In this document: positions 52,784 through 60,326 of the stretch, one piece after another
Position numbering within the stretch: the stretch's first letter is position 1
Layout of the letters: the number at the start of each line of letters is the position of its first letter
The notes under the pieces: generated by a model
Seen by the model: the letters and a program-made list of their open reading frames with translations, nothing else
Database searches by the model: none
What the model was told of the DNA's origin: nothing
Origin: an uncultured Hyphomicrobiales bacterium
Lineage (GTDB): Bacteria > Pseudomonadota > Alphaproteobacteria > Rhizobiales > Beijerinckiaceae
Length of the DNA: 64,000 nt
Assembly (NCBI GenBank): GCA_903825465.1
Contig: CAIKAR010000089.1
Span: forward strand, 47,288-111,287
Reading direction: 5' to 3'
Program-made: the position numbers and the translations under genes

Positions 52784-54274
52784 TCACTCCGTCAAATAGC
52801 CGAATTTTTTGCGCGCCAGCGCCCGCATCTCGGGCGAGGGCTGGTTCACCTTCGGGTACTTGTCCTTCCAGTGGAAAGGCTTGCAGGCGTCGATGATGGC
52901 GCGGCTGTTTGTGAAGTCGCCCTTGGCCTTCCGCTCGGGCTCGATGCGCGGGTCAAGCGGCGTCGACCAGGCGTTTGTGATGATGTCGATGGATGTCGCT
53001 GGATCGCTGCGCGTCAGCACCGCCCACATCACCTCCTCCAGATTCGACACGTCGATGTCGTCGTCGACGACGATCACGTAGCGCCCCGCGTAGGCGCCGG
53101 AGTGGCACATGGCGGCCACGTGGCCCGCCTGCTTCGCGTGGCCGCCGTAGCGCTGCTTGATGGCGACGGCCAACAACAGGCGCGCCGTGCCGATTTCATG
53201 CGCCCAGGCCGCCGTCACGTCGGGCACGCCCGCCTTGGCGATGTTTTCTCGCACGATCGCCGAGCGCGTCAGCGCGCGGTACCGCGCGATCTCGTCGGGC
53301 GGCCGCTGCGGCGCGCAACCCAGCAATATCGGATCGTTGCGATGGTAGATCGCCTTGATGTCCATGACCGGCTCGGGCCGCACGTCCGAGCCGTAGTAGC
53401 CGAACCATTCGCCGAACGGCCCCTCCGGCTTCATGTTGCCGGGCATGACAAAGCCCTCGATGACGATTTCCGCGTCGGCGGGCACGGGCAGCCCGGTGAT
53501 CGGCGCCTTGACGAGGTCGACCGGCTTGCCGCGGATGCCGCCGATGACTTCGTATTCGCAAACGCCGTAGGGAATTTCGCTCGACGACATCAGGAACGAC
53601 ATGGGGTCGCAGCCCACGACGATCGCGACGGGCATGGGCTCGCCGCGCGCCTCGTATTTGTCGCGCATGATGCGGCCGTGCTTGCCGGGCGAAATGTAGA
53701 AGCCGACCGTCTGCTTGTCGTGGATCATCACGCGGTAGGTGCCGCAGTTGATCCAGCCCTCCTCGGGGTCGCGCGTCACGTTGAAGCTGCCGGTGCCGAT
53801 GTAGCGGCCGCCGTCATCCTCGTGCCATTTCGGCGTCGGAAAAATTCCGACGTCGATGTCGTCCCCCGTGATCTTGTTCTCGAACACCGGCCCGTCGTTG
53901 ACGTAGCGCGGCTCGACGCGCTTGAGGTCGGCCATGTAGTTGACGCGGAAGGCCTCGCTCAGTTCGAGCTTGGTCATGTCGGTTGGAAATCCAAGCGTCA
54001 TCGCCGCGCGCTTGCCGCCGAAGAAGTTCACCAGCACGCGGCTGCCCTTCAGCGTGCCGGGCACGTCGGAAAACACCACGGCGGGCGCCTTCTCGTCGTG
54101 CAGCAGCACTTCCGCGGCCATGCCGATGTCTTGTTGCCAGCTCAATCCGCTGGCCTCGCGCACCTCGCCGAGCTTGCGCGCCTCCTCGATCCATTCGCGC
54201 AGGTCGGTGTAGGCGAGGGCGGGCGCGACCCGCTTTTCGGCGCCGGAATCGTTCGTCATCGGGGCGGTCTCCAC
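52784..54274 (-). CDS. UbiD-family prenylated-FMN decarboxylase
   Basis: A 496-residue UbiD-type (de)carboxylase. YTDLREWIEEARKLGEV begins the fold; NVTRDPEEGWINCGTYRVMIHDKQTVGFYISPGKHG and EIVIEGFVMPGNMKPEGPFGEWFGYYG form the active site, with Arg and two Glu in E-GP-GE-like spacing. The family uses prenylated FMN made by UbiX; no ubiX is in the window. Substrates in known members are aromatic or alpha,beta-unsaturated acids. It starts six bases after the preceding receptor gene stop and is the last gene of the PQQ dehydrogenase locus. Position with a receptor suggests it acts on an imported acid. Confidence 0.9.
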   Translation of the reverse strand: METAPMTNDSGAEKRVAPALAYTDLREWIEEARKLGEVREASGLSWQQDIGMAAEVLLHDEKAPAVVFSDVPGTLKGSRVLVNFFGGKRAAMTLGFPTDMTKLELSEAFRVNYMADLKRVEPRYVNDGPVFENKITGDDIDVGIFPTPKWHEDDGGRYIGTGSFNVTRDPEEGWINCGTYRVMIHDKQTVGFYISPGKHGRIMRDKYEARGEPMPVAIVVGCDPMSFLMSSSEIPYGVCEYEVIGGIRGKPVDLVKAPITGLPVPADAEIVIEGFVMPGNMKPEGPFGEWFGYYGSDVRPEPVMDIKAIYHRNDPILLGCAPQRPPDEIARYRALTRSAIVRENIAKAGVPDVTAAWAHEIGTARLLLAVAIKQRYGGHAKQAGHVAAMCHSGAYAGRYVIVVDDDIDVSNLEEVMWAVLTRSDPATSIDIITNAWSTPLDPRIEPERKAKGDFTNSRAIIDACKPFHWKDKYPKVNQPSPEMRALARKKFGYLTE

Positions 54275-54280
54275 CGGCTT

Positions 54281-55330
54281 TTATTTCGATTTCGCGACGT
54301 AGGGACCGAGTTCGCGGACGGCGGCCTCGGTCATGCGGAGATCGACGGCTTGCGCCGCCGAAACCCCGCCCTCGATCCAGCCCTGCGTCCTGTAGAAGTC
54401 GAGGTCTTTCTGCAAACCCGCGACATTGAGCCGGCCGTTGGGATCGACGCCTTGTGGCGCGATGGCGCGGTAGATCGCGGGATCCTTTATCGCCGTGTAT
54501 TCCGTCAATATCGAGACCACTTCGTCCGCGTTGGGGCCTGCGATCAATCCATCCTTCAACGCGTCGTTGTAGAAGCGCGCGCCCTTGATGAACGCGCGCA
54601 TGAAGCGGCGCGCGGCGTCTGGCCGTTCGTTGATGAATTTTCCCGACATCAGCGTGACGGAGGCCTCGTGGCCGGGGTCCATGACATCGTCGGATGTCAC
54701 GCGCGTGGCGTAGCCGGCCGTGATCGCTTGGCTCGCCGAGGGTTCCGCCGTCAATCCCGCGTCGATCGCGCCGTTCGCGAGCGCCGCGACCGTGTTGGGA
54801 TAGGAGAGATAGACGGGCTCGATGTCCTCGAATTTCAGGCCGATTCCACGCAGGTAGTTGGCGAGCGTCGCCGTCGCGCTCGATCCCGTCGAGGGCATGG
54901 CGATCTTCATGCCCTTGATGTCGCGGGGGCTCTTGTAGCGGCCCGACGCGATCAGGTCGCCGCGGACGATCAGCAGGTTGTGGCCGTAGCCCGCGGGGGC
55001 GTTGCCGCTGCTGACGACGATCTTCAGGCCGATGCCGCGCCCCACCGCGTTGTAAAGCGCGGCGTTGCCCGAGCTTGTCGCGGCGTCGAGCTCGCCCGTG
55101 CCCAAGGGCGCGATCATTTTAACGCCGGTGTCGAACGGCGTCATCGCGACGTCGAGGCCCTCGTCGGCGAAAAACCCTTTTTTGCTGGCGATGAAAACGC
55201 TGACGTCCGAGGATGTGCCGGCGGTCGCCATCTCGACATGGTCGAGCGCGCGCGCCGGGCCGGCGAACGACAGCGCGGCCGCGAGCGCCGCCGCCGCGGC
55301 GATGACATGAAATCCGGCGCCAGCGCGCAT
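54281..55330 (-). CDS. NitT/TauT-type ABC receptor
   Basis: A 349-residue exported receptor (signal peptide FHVIAAAAALAAALSFAGPARALD) of the NMT1/TauA/SsuA type: VEMATAGTSSDVSVFIASKKGFFADEGLDVAMTPFDTGVKMIAPLGTGELDAATSSGNAALYNAVGRGI, then MPSTGSSATATLANYLRGIGLKFEDI. Such receptors bind sulfonates, nitrate, phthalate or other anions. No ATPase or permease gene is adjacent. It sits between the thiolase gene and ubiD. Confidence 0.88.
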   Translation of the reverse strand: MRAGAGFHVIAAAAALAAALSFAGPARALDHVEMATAGTSSDVSVFIASKKGFFADEGLDVAMTPFDTGVKMIAPLGTGELDAATSSGNAALYNAVGRGIGLKIVVSSGNAPAGYGHNLLIVRGDLIASGRYKSPRDIKGMKIAMPSTGSSATATLANYLRGIGLKFEDIEPVYLSYPNTVAALANGAIDAGLTAEPSASQAITAGYATRVTSDDVMDPGHEASVTLMSGKFINERPDAARRFMRAFIKGARFYNDALKDGLIAGPNADEVVSILTEYTAIKDPAIYRAIAPQGVDPNGRLNVAGLQKDLDFYRTQGWIEGGVSAAQAVDLRMTEAAVRELGPYVAKSK

Positions 55331-55428
55331 GGAAGCCTCCCGATCTTCGGTCGAAAGTGGTCGGCGACGGGGGGAGAGTCAACCACCTCTCGAAGGGTGG
55401 CGTCGATGGCGGGGACCGGCTGTGAAAG

Positions 55429-56631
55429 TCAAACGCGCTCCAGCAGCAGCGCGACGCCCTGGCCGACGCCAATACACATCGTCGCGAGCGCGTAGCGGCC
55501 CTTGATCGCCCGCAACTGGTTGACCGCCGTCGTCGCGAGACGCGCGCCGCTCGCGCCGAGGGGATGGCCGAGCGCGATGGCGCCGCCGTTCGGGTTCACG
55601 CGGGGGTCGTCGTCGGCGAGGCCGAGGTCGCGCAACACCGCCAAGCCCTGCGCCGCGAAGGCCTCGTTCAACTCGATCACGTCGAGCTGGTCCAGCTTCA
55701 CGCCGACGCGGCCCAGCAATTTGCGCGTCGCCGGCGCCGGGCCGATGCCCATGACGCGCGGCGGCACGCCGGCGGTCGCCATGCCGACGATCCGGGCGCG
55801 CGGTGTCAGGCCATGTTTGGCCGCGGTCTTCTCGTCGGCGACGATCAGCGCGCAGGCGCCGTCGTTGACGCCGCTGGCGTTGCCCGCGGTGACGGTTCCA
55901 TCCGCCCTGACCACGCCCTTCAATTTCGCGAGCGCTTCGAGGCTGGTTTCGCGCGGGTGTTCGTCCCTGGCGAAGACGATCGCGTCGCCTTTTTTCTGGG
56001 CCACGGCGACGGGCACGATCTCGGCGTCGAAAAATCCAGCCTTTTGCGCCGCGAGGGCCTTCGTCTGGCTCGCCAGCGCCATGCGGTCCTGCGCCTCGCG
56101 CTCGATATTGAATTCCACCGCGACGTTTTCCGCGGTCTCGGGCATGGCGTCCACGCCATATTGCTTCTTCATCAGCGCGTTGACGAAGCGCCAGCCGATC
56201 GTGGTGTCGTACACCGCGTTGGCGCGGCTGAAGGCGCTGTCGGCCTTGGGCATGACGAAGGGGGCGCGGCTCATGCTTTCGACGCCGCCCGCGATCATCA
56301 AACAGGCTTCGCCGCCGACGATGGCGCGCGCGGCGCTTCCCACCGCGTCGAGGCCGGAGCCGCAAAGGCGGTTGATCGTCGCCCCGGGGACGGTGTGCGG
56401 CAGGCCGGCCAGCAGCAGGCTCATGCGCGCCACGTTGCGGTTGTCCTCGCCCGCCTGGTTGGCGCATCCGTACAAAACATCGTCCACGGCGGCCCAATCC
56501 ACCCGCGCATTGCGCGCCATCAGCGCCTTCAGCGGCGACGCGCCGAGGTCGTCGGTCCGCACGCTCGACAGCGCGCCGCCGTAGCGGCCAAAGGGCGTTC
56601 GCACGGCGTCGCAAACGAAGGCGTGGTTCAT
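55429..56631 (-). CDS. pcaF: 3-oxoadipyl-CoA thiolase-like enzyme (PcaF type)
   Basis: A 400-residue thiolase. MNHAFVCDAVRTPFGRYGGALSSVRTDDLGASPLKALMARN, GCANQAGEDNRNVARMSLLLAGLP and NRLCGSGLDAVGSAARAI are the pattern of PcaF/PaaJ thiolases that split 3-oxoadipyl-CoA into succinyl-CoA and acetyl-CoA. C-terminal NEAFAAQGLAVLRDLG, NPNGGAIALGHPLGASGA and MCIGVGQG complete the catalytic set. No pcaIJ, pcaD or paa genes are nearby, so the exact substrate remains open. Overlapping no neighbour; 18 bases after the methyltransferase gene. Confidence 0.85.
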   Translation of the reverse strand: MNHAFVCDAVRTPFGRYGGALSSVRTDDLGASPLKALMARNARVDWAAVDDVLYGCANQAGEDNRNVARMSLLLAGLPHTVPGATINRLCGSGLDAVGSAARAIVGGEACLMIAGGVESMSRAPFVMPKADSAFSRANAVYDTTIGWRFVNALMKKQYGVDAMPETAENVAVEFNIEREAQDRMALASQTKALAAQKAGFFDAEIVPVAVAQKKGDAIVFARDEHPRETSLEALAKLKGVVRADGTVTAGNASGVNDGACALIVADEKTAAKHGLTPRARIVGMATAGVPPRVMGIGPAPATRKLLGRVGVKLDQLDVIELNEAFAAQGLAVLRDLGLADDDPRVNPNGGAIALGHPLGASGARLATTAVNQLRAIKGRYALATMCIGVGQGVALLLERV

Positions 56632-56649
56632 GCGCGGCCTCTTGGGAAA

Positions 56650-57393
56650 TCAGATCGCGGCGTTCTTGCGCAGCAGGTTCACGCGGAACACCTGCGTGAA
56701 GGCGAGGCGGCCGCCGCTCGTGTCGGCGTTGGCCTCGAAGCGGCGGCGCGCTTCCGCCGGCCGCAGGTCGAACAGGGCCTTGCGTTTGACGTCGCGGTCG
56801 ATCTGGTCTTCGCGCCACTCCTCGAAGTCGGCGAAGTCGCGCGTCGAGCGCCACATCTTTTCGCTCAGGGGCGAGAAGCCCGCCGCGCCCAACGCTTCGA
56901 TCGCCGCGTAGGCGAGCGTCCTCACCTCGGTTTCGTCGTTCACCAGGACGGTCGCGTCGTGATAGTTGCCGGCCGGCACGGGTTCCATCGCGTAGAGAAG
57001 GCCGCCGGGCTTCATCACGCGCGCCGCCTCCTTCAGCGCCCGCGCCGCGTCGGGCATGTGGTGCAGGCTGTTTGAAAACGCCACGACGTCGAAGTGTCCG
57101 TCGGGCCACGGCAAGGCTTCGCCGCTGGCGACGCGGAAATCGACCGCGACGCCCTCGCTCGCCGCCGCGGCTTTCGCCGCGCCGATTTGCTTTTCCTTGA
57201 CATCGACGCCGGCGACCTCGGCGAATTCGCGCGCCAGCGAGCGCGTGAACTTGCCCTCGCCGCAGCCTATGTCGAGAACGCCGCCGCCTTGGCCAGCGAG
57301 CAGCTCGCGCGCCGCCGCGGCGTTGGAGCCGATTTCGAGCGCCGCGATCTCCTCGCGCGTCGGCGCCATCGCGCGGCGGACGTTCTCCCGCAT
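56650..57393 (-). CDS. Class I SAM-dependent methyltransferase
   Basis: A 247-residue methyltransferase of the UbiE/Methyltransf_11 kind with motif I LDIGCGEGKFTRSLA, motif II VAGVDVKEKQI, and FDVVAFSNSLHHMPDAARALKEAARVMKPGG. It starts 12 bases after the NMT1/THI5-like gene stop. The substrate is probably a small molecule or a quinone-like compound, but nothing in the sequence shows which. Context: second in order after the receptor-like gene in the PQQ dehydrogenase locus. Confidence 0.85.
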   Translation of the reverse strand: MRENVRRAMAPTREEIAALEIGSNAAAARELLAGQGGGVLDIGCGEGKFTRSLAREFAEVAGVDVKEKQIGAAKAAAASEGVAVDFRVASGEALPWPDGHFDVVAFSNSLHHMPDAARALKEAARVMKPGGLLYAMEPVPAGNYHDATVLVNDETEVRTLAYAAIEALGAAGFSPLSEKMWRSTRDFADFEEWREDQIDRDVKRKALFDLRPAEARRRFEANADTSGGRLAFTQVFRVNLLRKNAAI

Positions 57394-57405
57394 CCCCAGC
57401 TCCCG

Positions 57406-58281
57406 TCAGCCGACAACGAGCGCGATGTGCTCGCTGTGGCCGTCGCTCATGCCGCGCGCCTTCATCCAGTCGTAGGCGCGGGTGAACAACTCCTCGCTGT
57501 AATGATCGACGTGCTTGTAATGCACGAAGGCCCGCAGCAATTCGCTCGGCTCGAGCGCGCCCTTGGCCTGCGCGGCGATGTGACGCGCGTATTTGCGGAA
57601 GTCGGCGTTGATCATGTCGACCGCCTTGTTCTCGGCGTCGTAATAGGCCTTGCGCAATTCCGGCGAGAGATCGGGCGCGATGACCTCGCCGCCGCGGTAG
57701 AAGGAGGCGGCGATGATGTGCGCGCCTTCCTTGAGGCCGAGGCTGATGAAGGGCTCCATTACGGCGACGGCGCGCGCCGTTCCCGCCTTCAGCGCGGCCC
57801 AGCGGGCCTGCGGCAATCCGCCGTTTTCGATTTTGACATGGCCGGCGCCGCAGGCGCTCTCCAGCATTTGCAGCGTCGTGTAGTGCGAACCCGTGAGTTC
57901 CTGCACCATGACGGGCACGTCGACCATGTCGCGCGGCGTCTGCAGGGCGTCGTCGAAGGAGAGGATCGCCTGGGCGGCGACGGCGGCGCGCAGCGCGGCG
58001 AGCTTGCCGCCGCGGGCGCCGCGCTCGAGCCTGTCGATGCTGGCCCACTCGCAAACGTTGTAGCTGTCGGCGCCGCCGCAATCGAACAACTGTTCCTTGA
58101 GCCGCCCCATGAACGGGGTTTGCGCGTTGTCGCGCTCGCGGTCGGCGTAGGTGGCGGAGAACGCCACATCGAGGCCAGCTTGGGCGAACAGGCCCTCCTC
58201 GATGCCGACGATGACGGGGAGGTCGAACACGGGGTTGTTCGGCGCGATGCGCACGGTCGCGGGTTCCGAATGGGATGACAT
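57406..58281 (-). CDS. NMT1/THI5-like binding-fold protein without signal peptide
   Basis: A 291-residue protein with the TauA/THI5 fold start VRIAPNNPVFDLPVIVGIEEGLFAQAGLDVAFSATYADRERDN, then LFDCGGADSYNVCEWASIDRLERGARGGK and VMVQELTGSHYTTLQMLESACGAG. AGGAG precedes the ATG at the right distance, so no longer N-terminus with a signal peptide exists; the protein is cytoplasmic. Yeast Thi5 and similar proteins are enzymes of this fold, and three Cys lie in the ligand lobe. Enzyme or cytoplasmic sensor are both possible. It lies 112 bases after the PQQ dehydrogenase stop. I do not recognise a named family. Confidence 0.7.
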   Translation of the reverse strand: MSSHSEPATVRIAPNNPVFDLPVIVGIEEGLFAQAGLDVAFSATYADRERDNAQTPFMGRLKEQLFDCGGADSYNVCEWASIDRLERGARGGKLAALRAAVAAQAILSFDDALQTPRDMVDVPVMVQELTGSHYTTLQMLESACGAGHVKIENGGLPQARWAALKAGTARAVAVMEPFISLGLKEGAHIIAASFYRGGEVIAPDLSPELRKAYYDAENKAVDMINADFRKYARHIAAQAKGALEPSELLRAFVHYKHVDHYSEELFTRAYDWMKARGMSDGHSEHIALVVG

Positions 58282-58393
58282 GGCTTGCTCCTGTGCGGGA
58301 TGTCGCGCGCCTGTTTAAACCCGTTCTCCAGCCGCGGGAAGCCCGCGCCGTGGCGCTTGTGTCGGGACGGGCGCGGACTTCGAAATGGCGCCC

Positions 58394-60103
58394 TTACAGG
58401 CCGAAGACGAACAGCATCGCCGCGCTTGGCTGGTCCTTCATTTCCGGCGCGCGCTTCAGCTTGCCGCGCGCGTTGTTGAAGAGGCCGGAGGCGATGGCGA
58501 CATATTGCTTGCCATCGACGGCGTAGCTCATCGGCGGCGCGTTGAAGCCCGCGCCGACGTTGACGCTCCACAATTCATCGAGCGTCTCGTCGTCGAGCGC
58601 GACGATGGTCCCGTCCAGCAGGGCGGTGAACACCACGCCGCCCGCCGTGGAAAGCACCCCGGCGAAATTCGGATAGTCGAACTCCTTCCGGCCGCGCACG
58701 CTCGCGTCCGTCGGGTCGATCGCGATCACGCTCGACGTGATGCGCCCAGCGTCGGCCGTCTTGCCGCCGACGAAATTGCCCCTCGTGTGCGATTGATAGT
58801 CCGGCGTGACGTTGGCGCAGCCCTCGTTCGCGGCGACATAGATCGTCTTCGTTTTCAGGCTGTAGGACGCGGGCCAATAATTGTTGCCGCCCGACGTGTC
58901 CGGGCACATGCGGCGCGTGCGGCCGTCGTCGTTGACGTTGGGGCCCTCGTTGTAGATTTGCACGTCGCGGGCTGGATCGTAGTCGACGGGCTTGCCGGTC
59001 TTGACGTCGACGCCCTTCGTCCAGGTGACTTCCTTCACGTATTGGCCGGCTTTGAGGAACTGGCCGTTCAGCCGGTCGAACACATATTCAAATCCGTTGC
59101 GACCCGTGTGCGAAACGACCTTGCGGCTTTCGCCGTTCACCATCTCGTCGAGGAGGATGTGCGTTCCCGTCTCGTCGTAGTCGTGGTTGTCGTTGGGATT
59201 GTATTGGTGCCACCAGCTGATTTTGCCGGTCGCGGCGTCGAAGGCGATGGCGCTCGACGTGTAGAGGTTGTCGCCGGGCCGGAAATGCGAATCATAGCCG
59301 GGCACCGGATTGCCCGAGCCCCAATAGGAGAGGTTCGTCGCGGGGTCGTAGGAGCCCGTCACATAGAACGCGCCGCCGCCGGTTTGCCAGGCGTTGTTCT
59401 TGTCTTTCCAGGTCTCGCTTCCGGGCTCGCCGGGCGCGGGAATGGAATAGGTCTTCCACTTCAATTCGCCGGTGCGGGCGTCGAGCGAGGCCACCCAGTC
59501 GCGCACGCCGCGGTCGCCGCCCGACGCGCCGATCAATATCGAGTTCTCGAGCGCCAGCGGCGCGGCGGTGAGCTCGAGATCGGGCTGGTCGTGAAGGTTC
59601 TTGTCCCAGACGACCTTGCCGCTGTCGCGGTCGGTGGCGACAACGCGGCCGTCGTGGCTGGTGATGGAGATCACGAGGTTGTTCCACAGCGCGACGCCGC
59701 GGTCGCGGTCGAGCTTTTGCTGGCCTGGGTCCATCTTCCACACAAGGGCGCCGCGCGATCCGGAACGGACGTCGATTTTGTAAACGACGCCCCATGGATC
59801 GACGATGTACATGAAGCCGTCGTCGACGAGGGGCGTCGCCTCGACGCCCTCGTTGCCCGATGTGCCGCCGAGCGGCAGCGCGAATTTCAGCTTCAGGTTC
59901 TTGACGTTCGTTTTGTCTATTTGCGACAGCGGCGCGTGGCGTTGCGCGCTGTAGTCGCGGTGGTTCGTCAGCCAGTTGCCGGGCTCGGGATTTCGCAGCC
60001 GTTGAAACGTCGCGTCCGCCGCGCCCGCGGCTTGCGCCGCGCCCAACACGGCGAGCGCCACCGCCGCCGCCTTCAAGGCTTCCGTCCTCAAGCCTTCCGT
60101 CAT
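58394..60103 (-). CDS. PQQ-dependent alcohol dehydrogenase with lanthanide-type metal site
   Basis: A 569-residue exported quinoprotein with signal peptide (AVALAVLGAAQAAGA). It shows the eight-bladed PQQ propeller (repeated GxVVWxKN, DARTGELKWKTYS, DAATGKISWWHQYNPNDNHDYDETG), GNPVPGYDSHFRPGDNLYTSS and the Trp docking motifs. The catalytic Asp308 is followed at +2 by Asp310 (DYD), the signature of lanthanide-dependent enzymes such as XoxF and PedH; calcium enzymes have Ala or Ser there. The Glu ligand of methanol dehydrogenase appears to be an Asp (GASGGDRGVR), and the vicinal Cys pair is absent. Substrate is therefore probably not methanol. No cytochrome partner (xoxG/xoxJ) or pqq genes are near. 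It heads the locus through to ubiD. Confidence 0.9.
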   Translation of the reverse strand: MTEGLRTEALKAAAVALAVLGAAQAAGAADATFQRLRNPEPGNWLTNHRDYSAQRHAPLSQIDKTNVKNLKLKFALPLGGTSGNEGVEATPLVDDGFMYIVDPWGVVYKIDVRSGSRGALVWKMDPGQQKLDRDRGVALWNNLVISITSHDGRVVATDRDSGKVVWDKNLHDQPDLELTAAPLALENSILIGASGGDRGVRDWVASLDARTGELKWKTYSIPAPGEPGSETWKDKNNAWQTGGGAFYVTGSYDPATNLSYWGSGNPVPGYDSHFRPGDNLYTSSAIAFDAATGKISWWHQYNPNDNHDYDETGTHILLDEMVNGESRKVVSHTGRNGFEYVFDRLNGQFLKAGQYVKEVTWTKGVDVKTGKPVDYDPARDVQIYNEGPNVNDDGRTRRMCPDTSGGNNYWPASYSLKTKTIYVAANEGCANVTPDYQSHTRGNFVGGKTADAGRITSSVIAIDPTDASVRGRKEFDYPNFAGVLSTAGGVVFTALLDGTIVALDDETLDELWSVNVGAGFNAPPMSYAVDGKQYVAIASGLFNNARGKLKRAPEMKDQPSAAMLFVFGL

Positions 60104-60197
60104 GGCGTCCTCCCGATTTCCACATAGGCCGCGCGCGGCGGCTCCGTACGCGCACCTTGACCCACATCGCGGCGTCCCGCAATCGCGCCGCGGCTTA

Positions 60198-60219
60198 TGT
60201 GACGCCGCTGTGACGCCGC
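60198..60219. repeat. Two tandem 11-bp repeats TGTGACGCCGC upstream of the PQQ dehydrogenase gene
   Basis: TGTGACGCCGC occurs twice without a gap at 60198-60219, one helical turn per unit. It is about 95-116 bases before the dehydrogenase start and about 110 before the MFS start on the other strand. Tandem sites with this period are typical of response regulators that bind as dimers on one face of the helix. Regulatory role inferred only. Confidence 0.35.
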
Positions 60220-60326
60220 GCCGCGGTCTTCGGGGCCGCTTGAATGATCCGACTGGCGGCGGCGGCGGTTTTGTCCTACATGCCCGGCGCGGCTGTTTCG
60301 CCGCGTTTCCCGTTCACGACAGCACC

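Noticed and set aside
55379-58081. 900-codon minus-strand ORF
   Set aside because: It is Arg-rich low-complexity translation in a shifted frame across the thiolase, methyltransferase and receptor-like genes, a typical shadow in GC-rich DNA.
58394-60103. MxaF-type calcium methanol dehydrogenase
   Set aside because: The DYD motif, missing Cys-Cys pair and absence of mxa genes argue against it.
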